Assembly (NCBI GenBank): GCA_029261235.1
Contig: JAJDBS010000253.1
Location: 1-64,000 of the forward strand
Direction: 5' to 3'
DNA from: Nitrospirales bacterium
GTDB lineage: Bacteria > Nitrospirota > Nitrospiria > Nitrospirales > UBA8639
Length of the DNA: 64,000 nt
This document shows, piece after piece, positions 60,387 through 64,000 of this stretch. Position 1 is the stretch's first letter; every line of letters starts with the position of its first letter. A program made the translations under genes and the position numbers. Under the pieces are notes generated by a model. That model was given only the letters and a program-made list of their open reading frames with translations, was not told where the DNA came from and searched no databases.

Positions 60387-61295
60387 ATGCAAAGCATTTC
60401 CGATCCTGTGATTTCTAATGGACCATTGGATCAGAACAGTAAGCCTCCATTATCGACGGTGTTTGTGAAGCACATTTCGAACGATCAAAAATCGATGAAG
60501 GACGAACAGATGGAACCAATGGGCAATCCATTAACTAGCAATAATCCTAAAATTGCTATTCAGGGTATGAATTTTTTCTATGGGTCGGTTCAGGCGTTGA
60601 GCAATGTGAATATGCATATTCCAGCGAACAAAGTCACCGCGTTTATTGGACCATCGGGTTGTGGTAAATCAACCTTACTTCGTTGCCTGAATCGATTAAA
60701 TGACTTAGTGGATGGGACACGAATTGAAGGAAAAATCCTTCTCGAAGGACATGATATTTATGATCCTGACGTTGATGTGACTGATCTTCGGACTCGTATC
60801 GGGATGGTGTTTCAAAAGGTGAATCCGTTCCCAAAGTCGATTTGGCAAAATGTGGCCTTTGGACCACAATTACAGAATGTACGAAAGCGGGCGACGTTAG
60901 ATGAGGTTGTTGAAACAAGCTTAAAAGGCGCGGGGCTGTGGGAGGAAGTAAAAGATCGTCTACATACAAGTGCCTTAAGTCTCTCGGGCGGGCAACAACA
61001 GCGACTCTGTATTGCCAGGGCCTTAGCTGTGAATCCGAACGTCCTCTTGATGGACGAGCCCTGTTCGGCACTTGATCCGATTTCTACCGGTCGCATTGAG
61101 GAGCTCCTTCACACCCTCAAAGAACGTTTGACCATCGTCATCGTGACTCATAATATGCAACAAGCCTCACGTGTTTCTGATTTGACAGGATTTTTTTTAT
61201 TGGGCGAACTTATTGAGTATGATGATACGAAAACGATCTTTACCAATCCATCCGAGTCTCGAACAGAAGACTATATCACCGGTCGGTTTGGCTGA
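60387..61295 (+). CDS. pstB: Phosphate ABC transporter ATP-binding protein
   Basis: [66 protein letters not shown]...[43 protein letters not shown]. Confidence 0.97.
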   Translation: MQSISDPVISNGPLDQNSKPPLSTVFVKHISNDQKSMKDEQMEPMGNPLTSNNPKIAIQGMNFFYGSVQALSNVNMHIPANKVTAFIGPSGCGKSTLLRCLNRLNDLVDGTRIEGKILLEGHDIYDPDVDVTDLRTRIGMVFQKVNPFPKSIWQNVAFGPQLQNVRKRATLDEVVETSLKGAGLWEEVKDRLHTSALSLSGGQQQRLCIARALAVNPNVLLMDEPCSALDPISTGRIEELLHTLKERLTIVIVTHNMQQASRVSDLTGFFLLGELIEYDDTKTIFTNPSESRTEDYITGRFG

Positions 61296-61318
61296 TCGCC
61301 AGAGAAGAGGAATGCGCC

Positions 61319-61984
61319 ATGTCTATACAAAGACGGTTTGATGAAGACTTAGCTGAGCTTAAGCAAAAGATATTACGTATGGGATCATTGGTGGAAAGCC
61401 AGATCCGACAGGCGCTTAAAGCATTACTTGACCGAGACGATGTTTTAGCCAAAACCGTGATTGAAAATGATCGTCAGGTCAATACGATGGATGTGGCGGT
61501 AGATGAAGCTTGTCTTGAACTCTTGGCTTTACAGCAACCCGCCGCACGGGATCTTCGTTTTATTACCACAGCTATGAAAATTTCATCAGATTTGGAACGA
61601 ATGAGCGACTTAGCCGAAAATATCTGTGAACGGGCCATTGAGTTGAACGAAGAGCCTCAATTGAAACCGTATATCGATATTCCACTCATGGCCGATCATG
61701 CCATAAAAATGGTTGGAGAAGCCCTTGATGCGTTTGTTCGTGGAGATTCAGTACTCGCTCGAAAAGTCCTTGAGGACGATGACAGAGTTGATGACTTAAA
61801 TGAACAAATATTTCGCGAACTCTTGTCCTATATGATGGAAAACCCTCAGACGATTTCCCGAGCCATACGCCTGTCCTTTATTTCCAAATATATTGAACGT
61901 ATTGCCGACCATGCCACCAATGTCGCCGAACTCGTCGTCTACATGGTGGAAGGCAAAATCATCCGCCATATGACCACGCCCTGA
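61319..61984 (+). CDS. phoU: Phosphate signalling complex protein PhoU
   Basis: FDEDLAELKQKILRMGSLVESQIRQALKALLDRDDVLAKTVIENDRQVNTMDVAVDEACLELLALQQPAARDLRFITTAMKISSDLERMSDLAENICERA. Confidence 0.96.
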   Translation: MSIQRRFDEDLAELKQKILRMGSLVESQIRQALKALLDRDDVLAKTVIENDRQVNTMDVAVDEACLELLALQQPAARDLRFITTAMKISSDLERMSDLAENICERAIELNEEPQLKPYIDIPLMADHAIKMVGEALDAFVRGDSVLARKVLEDDDRVDDLNEQIFRELLSYMMENPQTISRAIRLSFISKYIERIADHATNVAELVVYMVEGKIIRHMTTP

Positions 61985-62430
61985 AAGTTTGAGTCTTCTT
62001 CCCGTTCTTCTTTCCTACCCTCATGAGATTGATTTGGCCGTCATTTCTGTCAATGATTCATTTTTGGGTTGTGTCATGATAAAAGAAGTGTTTAGAAATC
62101 ATACGGTATATAATGACGGGAGCGCCTATGGATCTTGGAAGTTCTCTGTGATGAGTTGGCGAAGATGAATTCAATAATTCTAGATGCGTGATAAGGGTTT
62201 TTTGTGGTTTTCGTCGATGGGCAGAGGGGGATAGATACAGTAAGCAAGAATGTGCTTGTTCAGCGTCTTGCTGCTTTGTATGGCCAGCCACATAGGTGAT
62301 AGTTGACGACGCCAGGATGCTGGAAAGTCCTGTCGCGAATTCGAGGATTTCCTCTGTGCGGATGATGGACGCTTATTTTTGATGACGTACAGATGATTGT
62401 CGATTTGTTGAGAGTTCTCGACATACGCGT

Positions 62431-62910
62431 ATGAAAGTTATTATTTTTTTATTACTCGTCGGCAGTATTGCAGCCTGTCAACGTGAAGTCGTCAGTTGGC
62501 AGAGAATCAACACCGAGATCGCAGAGAAATTTTCTGATGTGGAACATATTTCCATCGCAAAATTTCTTGACAAACAAGAAAAGGGCGACGATTTGCTCAT
62601 TGTTGATGTGAGAGAGCCTGAGGAGTATGCCGTGAGTCATATTCTAGGGGCGCAGAATATGACGGATCCGCAAGCCATTGCGAAGCTTGCTCTCGAATCA
62701 GAGAAAGACGTCGTTGTCTATTGTTCCGTTGGCTATCGCTCTGCCATTCTGGCACAGGATTTACGAGACCTTGGTGTGCGCGAGGTCGCAAATTTGCAAG
62801 GGTCTATTTTTGCCTGGGCCAATCAGGGTTTACCTCTTGTTAATCAGATGGGTGCTACTCGTGAAGTGCATGGTTTCGATGATTATTGGAGTCAATTGTT
62901 GATTGATTAA
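62431..62910 (+). CDS. Rhodanese-like domain lipoprotein
   Basis: Lipobox-like MKVIIFLLLVGSIAACQRE; rhodanese LLIVDVREPEEYAVSHILGAQNM...DVVVYCSVGYRSAILAQDLRDLGVREVANLQGSIFAWANQGLPL. Confidence 0.9.
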   Translation: MKVIIFLLLVGSIAACQREVVSWQRINTEIAEKFSDVEHISIAKFLDKQEKGDDLLIVDVREPEEYAVSHILGAQNMTDPQAIAKLALESEKDVVVYCSVGYRSAILAQDLRDLGVREVANLQGSIFAWANQGLPLVNQMGATREVHGFDDYWSQLLID

Positions 62911-63099
62911 GGATGTGTCAACAAAACAGAATGACAGTCCTTGAATTTCTTGGATAGCCCATAAATTGAGCTCAAACCAGAATCTTGAGAACGTCTGAAA
63001 CGGGAAGTATGAAGATTCTGTCTGTTCGAGGTCTTGTGGTGAGGAATACACGTTCGTGTCATTGCTTGGAGTAACTATCCTTCTGTTTTTGATAAAAAT

Positions 63100-64000
63100 A
63101 TGAAATCCATGACATTGCAACAAACTCCGTCGGGTCGTGGTGTATCTACCAGCGTGACTCCAGATACGTCCATGCATATGTTGTCGCAGCAGGAAGTGGA
63201 GAAACTTCGGGAAACCAGCCAGGGGGGGCTCCATGACTTATTTCGGAACAGCGCGTTAGCGGTTTTGACCAGTGGGAATGACACGGATGACACCAAAGCC
63301 TTTTTTGCTCGGTACGTCGATTTTGATATTGCCTTGGTGCAACGTGATCGTGGAGTGAAGCTTGAGCTCACCAATGCCCCGTTCAGGGCATTTGTCGATG
63401 GGGAACTCATCCAAGGTATTAAAGAGCATCTCTTTTCTGTCTTGCGCGACATCATCTATGTTCATAACGAAATTCAACACAATACAAAATTTGATTTAAC
63501 GACATCCAATGGCATCACCAACGCGGTTTTCCATATTTTACGCAACGCTGAAATTATGCAGGCTGTTGAGGATCCACATCTCGTGGTGTGCTGGGGTGGC
63601 CATTCAATCGGGGAGGTCGAGTATCGCTATACCAAAGAAGTAGGACATCAACTTGGGTTACGTGGAATGGATATTTGTACTGGCTGCGGACCGGGGGCGA
63701 TGAAGGGGCCCATGAAAGGGGCCGCTCTCGCACATGCGAAACAACGGATAAAGAATGGACGGTATTTAGGTTTAACGGAACCCGGCATCATTACAGCAGA
63801 AGCTCCGAATCCCATTGTGAATGAACTCGTAATTTTGCCGGATATCGAAAAACGTCTTGAAGCGTTTGTGCGGGTTGGCCATGGGTTTATTGTGTTTCCT
63901 GGCGGGGCGGGGACTCTAGAAGAAATTCTCTACCTACTCGGCGTTCTGCTTCATCCAGACAACGAAGAAGTGCCCTTTCCACTTATCTTTATGGGGCCAA
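63100..64000 (+). CDS. ppnN: Nucleotide 5'-monophosphate nucleosidase PpnN (YgdH), partial at right edge
   Basis: Own translation from ATG 63100: MKSMTLQQTPSGRGVSTSVTPDTSMHMLSQQEVEKLRETSQGGLHDLFRNSALAVLTSGNDTDDTKAFFARYVDFDIALVQRDRGVKLELTNAPFRAFVDGELIQGIKEHLFSVLRDIIYVHNEI...CTGCGPGAMKGPMKGAALAHAKQR; open to the window end, absent from ORF track. Confidence 0.9.
   Translation, partial: MKSMTLQQTPSGRGVSTSVTPDTSMHMLSQQEVEKLRETSQGGLHDLFRNSALAVLTSGNDTDDTKAFFARYVDFDIALVQRDRGVKLELTNAPFRAFVDGELIQGIKEHLFSVLRDIIYVHNEIQHNTKFDLTTSNGITNAVFHILRNAEIMQAVEDPHLVVCWGGHSIGEVEYRYTKEVGHQLGLRGMDICTGCGPGAMKGPMKGAALAHAKQRIKNGRYLGLTEPGIITAEAPNPIVNELVILPDIEKRLEAFVRVGHGFIVFPGGAGTLEEILYLLGVLLHPDNEEVPFPLIFMGP

Noticed and set aside
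1-64000. tRNA/rRNA genes
   Set aside because: No convincing tRNA T-loop/anticodon arrangement or rRNA segments noticed by eye; tRNAscan/Infernal not run.

Overview
The window looks like a Nitrospirota-type bacterial chromosome segment (taxonomy is inference from gene content only). It falls into four zones. (1) 1-1438: a minus-strand secreted-protein gene truncated by the window edge and absent from the ORF track. (2) About 2.8-36.6 kb: a large minus-strand O-antigen/exopolysaccharide locus. It contains a UDP-ManNAc(3NAc)A-type module with a fused WbpB-WbpD-like enzyme, two asparagine-synthetase-like amidotransferases, five glycosyltransferases, Wzy-like and Wzx-like membrane proteins, a VpsJ-like protein, six methyltransferases, a triple-repeat secreted lectin-like protein and a CDP-glucose module. 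(3) About 36.6-41.3 kb: a mostly non-coding, decayed zone with IS256 and IS3 remnants, hairpins and repeats, and a candidate GEMM (c-di-GMP-I) riboswitch, ending at a NusG/RfaH-like antiterminator gene that diverges from the polysaccharide locus. (4) 41.9-64 kb: more conserved genes: DppABC-like transport genes, an AAA ATPase, PhoB/PhoR, an Mla-like lipid transporter preceded by an overlapping PP2C phosphatase/STAS pair, Pst-PhoU with PHO-box-like repeats, a rhodanese lipoprotein and a partial PpnN. The items most worth follow-up are the partner-switch/Mla coupling, the GEMM-like riboswitch ahead of a frameshifted secreted-protein gene, the 3 x 669-bp repeat protein, and the divergent NusG-paralogue/polysaccharide-leader arrangement. 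No database search or folding was run.
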